Below, piece by piece: positions 52,681-61,657 of a stretch of DNA of 64,000 bases. The position numbers and the translations under genes were made by a program. The notes under the pieces are model-generated. The model saw nothing but the letters and a program-made list of their open reading frames with translations. It was not told the origin of the DNA and ran no database searches. The stretch comes from Niabella pedocola. Lineage in GTDB: Bacteria > Bacteroidota > Bacteroidia > Chitinophagales > Chitinophagaceae. How positions within the stretch are numbered: the stretch's first letter is position 1; each line of letters opens with the position of its first letter. The stretch is from positions 682,001-746,000 of the forward strand of contig NZ_JAJNEC010000007.1 in NCBI RefSeq assembly GCF_021044425.1. Reading direction: 5' to 3'.

Positions 52681-52935
52681 TCAGGAAGTGATTTTATTTT
52701 TCTCGGTATAGGAATCAATTACGGCACCGATGGCTTTTACCTCCTCATCACTTAAATCGCCCCAGATCTGCTTCCATATGCCTTCATCGTTCCGGATCTG
52801 GGTAATCTCATCAGCCCCGGCCATGCATTTATAAAACGTAACGCCATCCGTTGTTTCCGCAGGCGTTACCTGCAGCTGTGTCCGCTTACCGTCGATGGTT
52901 ACTTCAATTGCAAACTGTTTCGTTCCCGTTTCCAT
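52681..52935 (-). CDS. Small hypothetical protein
   Basis: 84 residues, cytosolic, acidic. A beta-rich N-terminus (FAIEVTIDGKRTQLQVTPAE) precedes a helix with Trp pairs (IWKQIWGDLSDEEVKAIGAV). It looks like a small standalone domain present in other Bacteroidota; no function assignable. It lies 110 bases downstream of the DUF6624 gene and may share its transcript. Confidence 0.7.
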   Translation of the reverse strand: METGTKQFAIEVTIDGKRTQLQVTPAETTDGVTFYKCMAGADEITQIRNDEGIWKQIWGDLSDEEVKAIGAVIDSYTEKNKITS

Positions 52936-53046
52936 AACATTTTTTTTAATGATGAAAAAGCCGGGCAGTGCCGACAGATATCTCCTAAAAAACTACCAAG
53001 ATCAGGCCAAATAAGGGCACGGCTGTTAAGATTGCTCTTCAGCCGG

Positions 53047-53910
53047 TCATTTTGTAAGTGACACAGTATCAAAAAATACTTCTGCCGCTTTATTCCGGAA
53101 ATGATATACAAAAGTCCGGTATCCCGCAGCCTTAAAGAGCAGTCCCCGCCGTAATGCCCGCCGGCTTGCCAAAATGCGGAAATACCCCCGTTCATTGGTT
53201 TTCCCGGCAAGTTTTCCATTGCGCTCACAGATAGAGATACCGGGAAGTCCGTGCCCCTGCAAATTGCTGACAAGTCCATAAAAAACAATCTTTCCGGCTA
53301 ACGAATCGCAGACAGGATCAGACCACGAAACCGGATACTGCTTCAGCGCCTCTTTTATAGGCGGCAAGCCCATGGCTTTCCGCCGCGCATCCAATTTCGG
53401 CATCGCCCGTACAGGCCATAATACCGGATTGCCTTCATAATCCCCACCCATCTGCGTTCCGTAAAGCTGGAAGCGCTCCCGGAACATTTGTACGCGGTCA
53501 TACAGGTAAGCAACATACATTTTGGGGGCTTTTCCTTCTTCAGCCGCCCGTTTCAGTACCGGAAGGTATTTTTCACGGGTAAGCGAATCCCCATGCTGAA
53601 CAACAAGCCATAATGCTTTTGAAGCTTCCGTTGAAATCAGCCGTTGATCCGGCCAGCCATACTGGTCAATGATCCGGGTAACCTGCAGGGTATTTACGGA
53701 ATCGGTTTTATTGATGTATTTCCAGTACCGAGCCACCGTATCTGCATAAGCACCGTATTTCGCCGCCAATGCGTTTAAGGTATCGCGGGGGGCCTGATCC
53801 TTCACCAGTATGTCTTCCAGCACGGTAGAAATACGGTCATAAGGAATTGGGGTTTGCCCCGGTGTGGCTTTATAGAAAAGCAGGAATAAAAGGATCCAAA
53901 ACAACCGCAT
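53047..53910 (-). CDS. Exported DUF6624-like protein with a carboxypeptidase-regulatory-like domain
   Basis: 287 residues with a signal peptide (LFWILLFLLFYKATPGQ). The central part has DQYGWPDQRLISTEASKALW, LVVQHG and FRERFQLYGTQMGGDY, the pattern of DUF6624 proteins. From about residue 205 a CarboxypepD-regulatory-like beta-sandwich follows (VFYGLVSNLQGHGLPGISIC, ERNGKLAGKTNERGYFRI), as seen at the N-termini of SusC proteins. The combination is unusual but complete. Start at 53910 set by the signal peptide; the frame is open to 54093. Function unknown. Confidence 0.75.
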   Translation of the reverse strand: MRLFWILLFLLFYKATPGQTPIPYDRISTVLEDILVKDQAPRDTLNALAAKYGAYADTVARYWKYINKTDSVNTLQVTRIIDQYGWPDQRLISTEASKALWLVVQHGDSLTREKYLPVLKRAAEEGKAPKMYVAYLYDRVQMFRERFQLYGTQMGGDYEGNPVLWPVRAMPKLDARRKAMGLPPIKEALKQYPVSWSDPVCDSLAGKIVFYGLVSNLQGHGLPGISICERNGKLAGKTNERGYFRILASRRALRRGLLFKAAGYRTFVYHFRNKAAEVFFDTVSLTK

Positions 53911-54118
53911 GATATACCGCTCGCCAAAGGCAGGGATCAGGAGCAGATATGGAATCGCTAATTTAAAATATAAAGTGGCAGAGCCCGGCCCGGAGCAGGA
54001 TTGCGGAACGGTAACGGAATCTTTACTTTTACATTCAATCGTATACATTGGGTATTTAAATCCCCACCAAGCCAGGTTTGTCTTTACTAACAATGCGACC
54101 GTTCAAAAGTTCGGATAA

Positions 54119-54151
54119 AAAAAGGGCGCAAGTTTTCCTTACGCCCTTTTT
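54119..54151 (-). terminator. Terminator after pyrR
   Basis: AAAGGGCGCAAG pairs with CTTACGCCCTTT (one mismatch) around a 5-base loop, with A and T runs on either side so it can work on both strands. It lies 18 bases after the pyrR stop. Confidence 0.75.
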
Positions 54152-54168
54152 CAAATCCTTTTATTGTT

Positions 54169-54696
54169 TTATCCCTCCGTCATCGTCACATGATCCTTAT
54201 CGCTGTTTTCCGTCCAGCGAACCAGCACTTTCTGGGTTTCAAAAGAGTCGATATATTTCCCCACGTAGTCGGCCTGTATGGGAAACTCCCGGGTAAAGCG
54301 GCGGTCGATCAGTACACAGAGCTCCACTTTCTTTGGCCTTCCATAATCCAGCAGGGCATCAAAAGCAGCACGGGTAGTACGACCGGTGTACAATACATCA
54401 TCAATCAGGATCACATCTTTACCTTCGATAGAAAACGGGATATCCGTTTCATTGGCGGCATGCAGTTCGTTCCGTACATCATCCCTGTAAAAAGTAATGT
54501 CCAGTTTTCCATAATCGATGGACTGCCCTTTCGATATTTTTTGTACTTCTGCATAAATGCGGTTCGACAAAAAAATACCTCTTGGCTGCAAACCAATAAT
54601 GGCAATCTTTGAAAAATCTTCATGATTCTCCACGATCTGGTGCGCCAGCCGCTTGATGGTGATCGCGATCTCCTCTGCTTTTAAAATCAGTTTCAA
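54169..54696 (-). CDS. pyrR: PyrR-type uracil phosphoribosyltransferase/regulator
   Basis: 175 residues. The type I phosphoribosyltransferase fold has the PRPP loop DVILIDDVLYTGRTTRAAFD (residues 95-114) and the flexible-loop segment KLDITFYRDDVRNELHAANE, which is the PyrR signature. It may act as an RNA-binding attenuator for pyr genes or only as a uracil phosphoribosyltransferase. No pyr gene and no attenuator lie nearby. Downstream is a terminator; upstream, after a short gap, pruA. Confidence 0.92.
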   Translation of the reverse strand: MKLILKAEEIAITIKRLAHQIVENHEDFSKIAIIGLQPRGIFLSNRIYAEVQKISKGQSIDYGKLDITFYRDDVRNELHAANETDIPFSIEGKDVILIDDVLYTGRTTRAAFDALLDYGRPKKVELCVLIDRRFTREFPIQADYVGKYIDSFETQKVLVRWTENSDKDHVTMTEG

Positions 54697-54766
54697 GTTT
54701 AAACGGTTTCAGGTTTAACGCCCGCCTTACCAGACGGGCAGATTTAAGTTCCAAACGTTTCAACGA

Positions 54767-56398
54767 TTACTCCTCGGCCATGAACGGGTACCGGTAATCA
54801 ACCGGAGGATTAAAGGTTTCTTTAACCGTGCGCACACTCAACCAGCGATACAGATTCAGGATGGAACCTGCCTTATCATTGGTGCCGGAAGCCCGTGCAC
54901 CACCGAAGGGCTGCTGGCCTACTACTGCACCCGTAGGTTTATCGTTGATATAAAAATTACCTGCTGCGTTAGACAGGCGTTTTGTGGCGGTTTCGATGGC
55001 AGCGCGGTCCGTTGCTATGATCGACCCTGTTAATGCATAGGGCGATGTGCTGTCTACCAGGTCCAGCGTCTTTTCAAAACTTCCGGCCGGGTATACATAT
55101 ACGGTCAGTACGGGGCCAAAGATCTCCTCACACATGGTTACATATTGCGGGTCTTTCGTTTCGATCACCGTAGGCTGAATAAAATACCCTTCCTTTTTAT
55201 CACAGGTTCCACCCACCACAATACTGGCTTTGGAATCTCTTTTAGCCTTATCAATATATCCCTTTATTTTATCAAAGCTGCGTTCATCAATCACGGCATT
55301 GATAAAATTACTAAAGTCTTCCACCGATCCCATTTTAAAGGAGTTCACCCCTTCGATCAGGAGTTTCTTCACTTCCTTCCAGATATTGGATGGTATGTAC
55401 GCACGGGAAGCCGCAGAACATTTTTGCCCCTGGAATTCAAAAGCACCCCGTAACAGCGCGGTTGCCACCACACCCGGATCTGCGCTTCTGTGCACCATCA
55501 CAAAGTCCTTTCCGCCGGTTTCGCCCACAATGCGCGGGTAACTCCGGTACTTAGGAATATTCTTTCCAATGGTTTCCCACATATGATTGAATACACCAGT
55601 AGAGCCGGTAAAATGCACCCCTGCAAACTCCCGGTGATTAAAGCAAACCTCGCCTACCACGGGGCCATCCACGTAAATCAGGTTGATCACTCCATCCGGC
55701 AGCCCGGCTTCTTTCAGGATGCGCATAAAAAGCTGCGCGGAATAGATCTGCGTATGCGCCGGCTTCCATACCACCACATTCCCGCACATCGCGGCTGAAG
55801 TAGGCAGGTTACCGCCGATAGCTGTAAAGTTAAACGGCGTAATGGCCAGAACAAACCCTTCCAGGGGCCGGTACTCCAGGCGGTTATGCATTCCTGCGCC
55901 ACTAATGGGTTGTTGTGTATAGATCTCACTCAGGAAGTGGACATTAAACCGCAGGAAATCGATGAGCTCGCAGGCACTGTCGATCTCCGCCTGGTAAGCA
56001 TTTTTACTTTGTCCCAGCATGGTAGCCGCATTCATCTGTCCGCGGTATTTGGTAGCGATCAGATCGGCTGCTTTTAAAAAGATGCCCGCACGGCTTTCCC
56101 AGCTCATAGCTTCCCAGGATCTTTTCGCCCCCACCGCCGCATCCACCGCCTGCTGCACATGTTTCTTTTCACCGATGGAAAATTGTCCCAGTACGAACTT
56201 ATGTTCATGCGGAGGACGAAGCGATTCCTTTTTGGATGTACGTACTTCGTCTGCCCCGATATACATGGGTACATCTAGTTTTTCGCCTTTCAGCAACGCA
56301 AGGGCGGCTTTCAGGTTTTCCCGTTCTTTACTTCCGGGAGCGTAGTTGAGCACCGGCTCATTGGCCGGTAAAGGGTAAGAAAATGATCCCTGGTGCAT
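54767..56398 (-). CDS. pruA: 1-pyrroline-5-carboxylate dehydrogenase (L-glutamate gamma-semialdehyde dehydrogenase)
   Basis: 543 residues, typical for the single-domain enzyme. ITPFNFTAIGGNLPTSAAMC, IVGETGGKDFVMVHRSADPG with the general-base Glu, FEFQGQKCSAASRAYIP with the catalytic Cys, and EEIFGPVLTVYVYP are intact. It oxidises glutamate semialdehyde to glutamate with NAD in proline breakdown. The partner proline dehydrogenase gene is not in the window. Flanked by pyrR and prfB. Confidence 0.96.
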   Translation of the reverse strand: MHQGSFSYPLPANEPVLNYAPGSKERENLKAALALLKGEKLDVPMYIGADEVRTSKKESLRPPHEHKFVLGQFSIGEKKHVQQAVDAAVGAKRSWEAMSWESRAGIFLKAADLIATKYRGQMNAATMLGQSKNAYQAEIDSACELIDFLRFNVHFLSEIYTQQPISGAGMHNRLEYRPLEGFVLAITPFNFTAIGGNLPTSAAMCGNVVVWKPAHTQIYSAQLFMRILKEAGLPDGVINLIYVDGPVVGEVCFNHREFAGVHFTGSTGVFNHMWETIGKNIPKYRSYPRIVGETGGKDFVMVHRSADPGVVATALLRGAFEFQGQKCSAASRAYIPSNIWKEVKKLLIEGVNSFKMGSVEDFSNFINAVIDERSFDKIKGYIDKAKRDSKASIVVGGTCDKKEGYFIQPTVIETKDPQYVTMCEEIFGPVLTVYVYPAGSFEKTLDLVDSTSPYALTGSIIATDRAAIETATKRLSNAAGNFYINDKPTGAVVGQQPFGGARASGTNDKAGSILNLYRWLSVRTVKETFNPPVDYRYPFMAEE

Positions 56399-56525
56399 AT
56401 TATCTCAATTTGAAGATTTGAAAATTTTTAATTTGAAAATGAAGCGCTCCGCCCTCTGAGGCCCTGAGCAGTTTCCATCCCCAACCATCCGTTTATCAGA
56501 TATGGGTGCTGCGTTTCCCCATTGC

Positions 56526-57615
56526 TTAAACCGTTTCCTTCCGCTGCATCAGATACGCCTTGATAAAACCATCCAGTTCACCATCCATTACCGGCTGCAC
56601 ATTTCCAACCTCGTATTCGGTACGGTGATCCTTGATCATTTTATACGGATGGAATACATAGCTGCGGATCTGACTGCCCCATTCTATTTTTTTCTTGTTG
56701 GCATTCGCCGCATTTTTCAGTTCCTCACGCTTGCGCAGTTCTTCTTCATATAACCGGCTCTTCAGCATCTGCATGGCTTTTTCCCGGTTGCCCATCTGTG
56801 TACGTTCCGTTTGGCAAACGACCACAATGCCCGTGGGAATGTGGGTCAGGAACACTTTTGTTTCCACCTTGTTCACATTCTGCCCACCGGCACCGCCGCT
56901 CCGCGCCGTTTCCATTTTTACTTCAGAATCCTTGATCTCAATATCGATGGTATCATCCACCAGCGGATACACAAAAACCGATGCAAAAGACGTATGTCTG
57001 CGGGCATTGCTATCGAACGGCGAGATCCGCACCAGGCGGTGCACACCACTTTCTGCCTTTAAGAAGCCATAAGCAAAGGGCCCCTCAAACTGCAGGGTAG
57101 CTGTTTTAATACCGGCGCCATCTCCCCATTGCCAGTCCAGTTCGGTGATCTTCCAGCCCTGTTTTTCGCCATACATCCGGTACATCCGGGCGATCATCTC
57201 GGCCCAGTCCTGGCTTTCTGTTCCACCCGCACCCGAATTGATCTGGATCACCGCCGGCAGCTCATCCTCTGCCTCGTTCAGCGTGCTTTTGAATTCAGCA
57301 TCTTCCAGCACACCCAATGCATGATCATACGCTTCCTGGGTTTCCGCTTCCGTGGCATCACCAGCCTTCCAGAAATCGAACAAGACCGCAAAATCCTCTA
57401 CTGCTGTTTCGGCTTCCCGGAACAGGTTCATCCAGTATTCATTGGTCTTTAAATTCTTTAAAATTTCTGTGGCACGTTGATTATCGTCCCAGAAACCGGG
57501 ACTTAACGAAAGCTGTTTATCTTCATTGATTTTCTGTTGACGGTTCTCGACGTCAAAGAAACCTCCTTATCCCGAGAACGCGGGACCGCATATCCTGTAA
57601 TTTTTCCTGTGTCAT
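56526..57615 (-). CDS. prfB: Peptide chain release factor 2 (programmed +1 frameshift)
   Basis: Translation starts at the ATG at 57615 and reads 20 codons to an in-frame TGA at 57555-57553. A +1 slip on CTT-TGA-C moves to the main frame, giving 362 residues in total, the normal RF2 length. An internal AGGAGG lies three bases before the CTT slippery codon, just as in the classical site. The main frame has the SPF stop-recognition tripeptide (RISPFDSNARRHTSFAS) and the GGQ hydrolysis motif (GGAGGQNVNKVETKV). It releases peptides at UGA and UAA; low RF2 lets the frameshift happen, which is the autoregulation. Confidence 0.96.
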
Positions 57616-57734
57616 AGGGCGCAAAGATACATCCTATTTCCGATTTATGGCCGGTTGCACAAACGATTGTTCACTCCAGGGAGAAAAGATCCCAGCGGTC
57701 TCAGAAGGGAACCGCATTAGAAAATGCAATCGTC

Positions 57735-57830
57735 TCCTCTATTCCTTACCGGGTCTCTTGAAAGGAACCCGGCAAGAGCCTAACCTATTCCTTCCCCCGC
57801 GTCCCCTGCGGGAGACACCGGGAGAAAGAA
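57735..57830 (+). repeat. Hairpin repeat, copy 1
   Basis: Core CTTACCGGGTCTCTTGAAAG followed by GAACCCGGCAAG, then TTCCCCCGCGTCCCCTGCGG and GAGACACCGGGAGAAAGAA. The first part forms a stem between ACCGGGT and ACCCGG; the tail contains a second GC-rich foldback. Confidence 0.8.
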
Positions 57831-57965
57831 TAATATTGTATGCAAAACAACCATGTTTATGATGACTGGCCAAACGCCGGTGCTGCTATGGGGCTTTACT
57901 TGCGTCGCTCCGTTCAGCTGCAGCACTGCTGTTCCTTTCCGGTGGAACATCAGGACACTAAGAGA

Positions 57966-58045
57966 TCATCCTTTCCTTACCGGGTCTCCTGAAAAGGGAC
58001 CCGGTAAGATGTAACACACCCCTTCCCCCGGCACCCCTGCGGAAA
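57966..58045 (+). repeat. Hairpin repeat, copy 2
   Basis: TCATCCTTTCCTTACCGGGT, CTCCTGAAAAGGGACCCGGT and AAGA form an 11-bp stem (CTTACCGGGTC with GACCCGGTAAG). It matches copy 4 over about 45 bases with about three differences; the tail is shortened after CCCCTGCGG. Confidence 0.8.
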
Positions 58046-58111
58046 ATGGGCCACACTTTTTGTGCTGCTTTGATCTTCCTTTAAATTTGCATCATCAATT
58101 GCTTTTGTCTC

Positions 58112-58813
58112 ATGAAATACAAAATAAAACTGCCAGCACCATTCAATCAGCAACAGTTGCAAGATGAAATCAAAAGAGGAGGACGTTTTATTGTATACCA
58201 ATATTGCATATCACTGGTGTTTGCTGTTACACTTAGAAGATTGTCTCCCGCTATTTTTATTCCGGCCGAACAAACAGGTACCCGGTACAAATACAAGTAT
58301 AACCTGCTTTCCTGCCTTCTCGGATGGTGGGGAATTCCCTGGGGACCCATTTACACGATTAAATCGCTGCAACTGAACAACGCCGGCGGAATCGATGTTA
58401 CCAGCGATGTACTGCTGAACATTACAGAAGAATCCTTTGGCACCTCCTGGATCGATCTCAAAGAAACTACGATGCTTTTCTCTCACCCCGAAAAAGCTTA
58501 TATCCGTTCCTTCAAAAAAGCCTTTCACCAAAAGCTGCCTTCAGCATTTAGACCAGTACAGCTGATCGTAGGACTTTTCCTGAATGTTCCGGAAGGTACT
58601 GCGCCCTATTATGTAATCGGCATCGCCACAAAATACGATTTTGATCGAACCGTTGCCGAAATACAAAAGGCGCTTTATACCCAGTTTTATAAACATGTCC
58701 GTTTTGACTTCGTCGAGCTAGATACGCCGCAGCACCTGAAACTTGATCTGCCCACATATGATATTGACAGTTTAAAAGCGCAGGGGCTTCCCTTCCCTTA
58801 CCCGGTTTCCTGA
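58112..58813 (+). CDS. Conserved hypothetical protein inside the repeat cluster
   Basis: 233 residues, no signal peptide. Start MKYKIKLPAPFNQQQLQDEI. A membrane-like segment near residues 65-85 has the pattern LLGWWGIPWGPIYTIKSLQL, recognisable in a family of Bacteroidota hypothetical proteins; a beta/alpha half with FRPVQLIVGLFLNVPEG follows. The last eight residues (LPFPYPVS) and the stop codon are encoded by repeat copy 3, so the original C-terminus may have been longer or different. Function unknown. Confidence 0.7.
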   Translation: MKYKIKLPAPFNQQQLQDEIKRGGRFIVYQYCISLVFAVTLRRLSPAIFIPAEQTGTRYKYKYNLLSCLLGWWGIPWGPIYTIKSLQLNNAGGIDVTSDVLLNITEESFGTSWIDLKETTMLFSHPEKAYIRSFKKAFHQKLPSAFRPVQLIVGLFLNVPEGTAPYYVIGIATKYDFDRTVAEIQKALYTQFYKHVRFDFVELDTPQHLKLDLPTYDIDSLKAQGLPFPYPVS

Positions 58814-58882
58814 AACGGGCCCGGCAGGAGCTTGCTATTACTTTCCCCGGCGTTTCCTGCGGGAGACACCAGGGAGAAAGAA
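58788..58882 (+). repeat. Hairpin repeat, copy 3, overlapping the 3' end of the hypothetical gene
   Basis: CTTACCCGGTTTCCTGAAAC, GGGCCCGGCAGGAG, TTGCTATTACTTTCCCCGGC, GTTTCCTGCGGGAGACACC and AGGGAGAAAGAA: same order of blocks as copy 1. The TGA inside the core is used as the stop codon of the gene at 58112. Confidence 0.8.
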
Positions 58883-58920
58883 CACAGCATCCGCCGAAGG
58901 TATCCGTATAAAAAGAGTAA

Positions 58921-59010
58921 TCATCCTTTCCCTACCGGGTCTCCTGAAAAGGGACCCGGTAAGAATTTGCTATTTGCTTCCCTGCGCCACCAGTGGGAGG
59001 CCACAGGAGC
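58921..59010 (+). repeat. Hairpin repeat, copy 4
   Basis: TCATCCTTTCCCTACCGGGT, CTCCTGAAAAGGGACCCGGT and AAGA are almost identical to copy 2; the tail (TTCCCTGCGCCACCAGTGGG AGG) is diverged. The stem TACCGGGTC/GACCCGGTA is intact. Confidence 0.8.
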
Positions 59011-59079
59011 AACCGGGGGAAACAACTACAGATACGAAGCATATTTTATATAAGAAAAATATTACCGGGCATTGTTCGA

Positions 59080-59110
59080 TTGGTTTGCTCACACGGTTGG
59101 CCTATCTTTG
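59080..59110 (+). promoter_or_regulatory. cydAB promoter
   Basis: TATCTTTG at 59103-59110 matches TAnnTTTG; a TTG at 59080-59082 precedes it with a 20-base spacer, giving a plausible -33/-7 pair. The cydA start lies about 45 bases downstream. Confidence 0.5.
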
Positions 59111-59156
59111 CAAGTGCCGTTGACCAACGGTTCATTTTTAAACCAATCCATGTATT

Positions 59157-60467
59157 ATGGATGACTTTATTGCGGCGCGGTCGCAGATGGCGCTTTCTCT
59201 GGGATTTCACATTATTTTCTCTTGCATCGGCATGATCATGCCGTTCTTTATGGCGGTTTCGCATTTTAAATGGCTGAAAACAGGAAACATTGTATACCGC
59301 AATGTAACCCGCGCCTGGAGCCGGGGCGTGGCGATTTTCTTTGCCACCGGAGCGGTTTCCGGTACCGTGCTGTCTTTTGAGCTGGGCCTGCTCTGGCCGG
59401 AGTTCATGAAACATGCCGGTCCCATTTTTGGTATGCCGTTTTCACTGGAAGGCACAGCTTTTTTTATTGAGGCCATTGCGCTGGGTTTTTATTTATATGG
59501 GTGGAATAAATTTAATAAATGGTTTCACTGGTTCACCGGTGTAATTGTTGGCGTAAGCGGACTGGCCTCCGGTATCCTGGTGGTGGCAGCAAATGCCTGG
59601 ATGAACAGCCCTGCCGGCTTTGACTATGTGAACGGACAATACCTGAATATTGACCCTATTGCCGCCATGTTTAATGATGCCTGGTTTTCGCAGGCCCTGC
59701 ACATGATCCTTGCGGCACTTACCGCCACAGGGTTTGCGGTGGCGGGTGTGCATGCGCTCATGATCCTGAAACGGAAGAATGTACTATTTCATACAAAGGC
59801 CTTTCGCATTGCAGCGGTATTTGCCTGTGCCGGTGCCATCCTGCAGCCGCTCAGTGGTGATATTTCGGCCAAGGATGTGGCAAAGCGTCAGCCGGTGAAA
59901 CTGGCTGCGATGGAGGCCCATTTTAAAACGGAGGAAAAAGCGGCACTCATCCTGGGCGGCATTCCCGATGAGCAGCATGACACTGTGCGTTATGCACTGA
60001 AAATTCCCGGGGCATTGAGTTTCCTGGCCCATGGTGATTTTAAAACGCCTGTAACGGGTCTGGATGCATTTCCTAAAGAGGAACATCCGCCGGTTGTCAT
60101 TACGCACTATGCCTTCCAGGTAATGGTGGGGCTTGGAATGCTGATGCTGCTGATTGCTGTTTTTTATTTTTTCACCCTGTGGCGAAAACGGAAATGGCTG
60201 GAAAAACGTTGGTTACTGAAACTGTTCACCATTGCTATCCCGGTGGGATTTATTGCCGTGGAAGCCGGTTGGACGGTAACGGAAGTGGGCCGCCAGCCCT
60301 GGATCATTTATGGCATCATGCGCACCCGTGATGCTGTTACCCCCATGCCCGGCATCGTTTATTCCTTTTATATTTTCACCGCCGTTTATGTTTCGCTGAG
60401 CATTATTGTAATGCTGCTCTTGTACCGGCAGGTAAAGATGGTGGGGAAATTGTATGATGTATCGTAG
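59157..60467 (+). CDS. cydA: Cytochrome bd ubiquinol oxidase subunit I
   Basis: 436 residues, about nine membrane helices. RSQMALSLGFHIIFSCIGMI carries the heme b595 His (residue 18), and SFELGLLWPEF, FSQALHMILAALTATGF and WTVTEVGRQPWIIYGIMRTR are the conserved blocks around heme and quinol sites. The protein is short with a short Q-loop, so it belongs to the CIO-like or short-Q-loop bd type. It oxidises quinol and reduces oxygen to water at low oxygen levels. It is followed by cydB after 72 bases. Confidence 0.95.
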   Translation: MDDFIAARSQMALSLGFHIIFSCIGMIMPFFMAVSHFKWLKTGNIVYRNVTRAWSRGVAIFFATGAVSGTVLSFELGLLWPEFMKHAGPIFGMPFSLEGTAFFIEAIALGFYLYGWNKFNKWFHWFTGVIVGVSGLASGILVVAANAWMNSPAGFDYVNGQYLNIDPIAAMFNDAWFSQALHMILAALTATGFAVAGVHALMILKRKNVLFHTKAFRIAAVFACAGAILQPLSGDISAKDVAKRQPVKLAAMEAHFKTEEKAALILGGIPDEQHDTVRYALKIPGALSFLAHGDFKTPVTGLDAFPKEEHPPVVITHYAFQVMVGLGMLMLLIAVFYFFTLWRKRKWLEKRWLLKLFTIAIPVGFIAVEAGWTVTEVGRQPWIIYGIMRTRDAVTPMPGIVYSFYIFTAVYVSLSIIVMLLLYRQVKMVGKLYDVS

Positions 60468-60539
60468 AAATTTGATGTCTGAGGTTTATCGTTTGACGCC
60501 CGAGACTAACGACAAACCAAAAACAATAAATAATAAAAC

Positions 60540-61550
60540 ATGCTTTATGTAGTTATGGCATATTTGTGGGCCTCGATCCTTCTTTATGTATTAATGGGAG
60601 GAGCTGATTTTGGTGCCGGTATCCTTGAGTTTCTTTCTACCCGTAAAAGCAAAGATCAAACCCGCAGGGTGATGTACCGCGCTATCGGTCCTATATGGGA
60701 AGCCAACCATATGTGGCTGATCATCGCCATTGTGATCCTGTTTGTTGGCTTCCCGGTAATCTATGCCACGGTATCCGTGTATCTTCATATCCCGCTTACC
60801 ATCATGCTGCTGGGCATTGTAGCGCGGGGTACCGCTTTCAGTTTCCGGAATTACGATGCCGTACAGGATAAAATGCAGGTGGTATACTCGAAAACGTTTA
60901 TGTATTCCAGTGTAATTACCCCATTATTCCTGGGGATCATTGCCGGAAGTGCCGTATCCGGAAAAATTGATCCGCAGGCCACGCATTTCCTGGATGCCTA
61001 TATTTTTAGCTGGCTGGCGTTCTTCCCCGTTTCGGTAGGCATTTTTACGGCTACCATCTGCGGCTTCCTGGCCGCCGTTTTTATTATCGGCGAAACAAAA
61101 ACGGAAACCGAGCGGCAGCGGTTCATTCAAAAAGCCCGGCATATGAGCCTCGCCGCCATTACAGCTGCGGCCCTGGTGCTGGTGGCCGCCTATATAGATG
61201 AGATTCCACTCGTGCATTGGCTTTTTGGAAATCCTGTGAGTATTGCCTGTGTGGTACTGGCCGCTATTTCGCTCATCTGGATGTGGGTTTCATTGTTCCG
61301 CGGATCTACCCGTTGGCTGCGGATCATTGCCGGGGCACAGATCACCTTGCTGTTAGTGGCTATTACTTATGAACATTACCCGGTACTGATCAACCTGAAA
61401 GATACGGAAGGCTTATCGCTGCTTACTCACAAGGGCTCAGACAAAACGATCCATGCGTTGGCCGTTGCGCTCCTTGTGGGAAGTATTTTTATTTTGCCTG
61501 CATTGTTCTACCTGCTATACAGCTTTAACCGGCAGGAAGAAACAGCCTGA
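60540..61550 (+). CDS. cydB: Cytochrome bd ubiquinol oxidase subunit II
   Basis: 336 residues, about eight or nine helices. GGADFGAGILEFLSTRKSKD and IGPIWEANHMWLIIAIVILF are CydB signatures, as is the RGTAFSFRNYD loop. It forms the heterodimer with CydA. No cydX-like small frame or cydCD genes are visible nearby. The operon appears to end here. Confidence 0.95.
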   Translation: MLYVVMAYLWASILLYVLMGGADFGAGILEFLSTRKSKDQTRRVMYRAIGPIWEANHMWLIIAIVILFVGFPVIYATVSVYLHIPLTIMLLGIVARGTAFSFRNYDAVQDKMQVVYSKTFMYSSVITPLFLGIIAGSAVSGKIDPQATHFLDAYIFSWLAFFPVSVGIFTATICGFLAAVFIIGETKTETERQRFIQKARHMSLAAITAAALVLVAAYIDEIPLVHWLFGNPVSIACVVLAAISLIWMWVSLFRGSTRWLRIIAGAQITLLLVAITYEHYPVLINLKDTEGLSLLTHKGSDKTIHALAVALLVGSIFILPALFYLLYSFNRQEETA

Positions 61551-61657
61551 CCTATGCACCGGACTGCCTGGAAGAACAGCGATGATACGGCAGTAAAAGA
61601 TCCGCCAAAATCCGCGGGAAACAGTTCCTTCATATAGTGGTAATACCGGAATCGCTA

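Larger units (their letters stand above)
57616..58111. other. Gene-free stretch with hairpin repeats
   Basis: Between prfB and the next gene lie repeat copies 1 and 2, and a weaker piece near 57676-57715 (CAGGGAGAAAAGATCCC, GCGGTCTC) that may be a decayed further copy. Frames here read Arg/Pro/Gly-rich nonsense typical of repeat DNA. No gene is supported. Confidence 0.6.
58814..59156. other. Gene-free stretch with repeat copies 3 and 4 and the cydAB promoter
   Basis: 343 bases. The left two thirds are the end of repeat copy 3 and copy 4. The right part is A/T-rich and contains the cydA -7 box at 59103. No open frame of interest. Confidence 0.6.
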
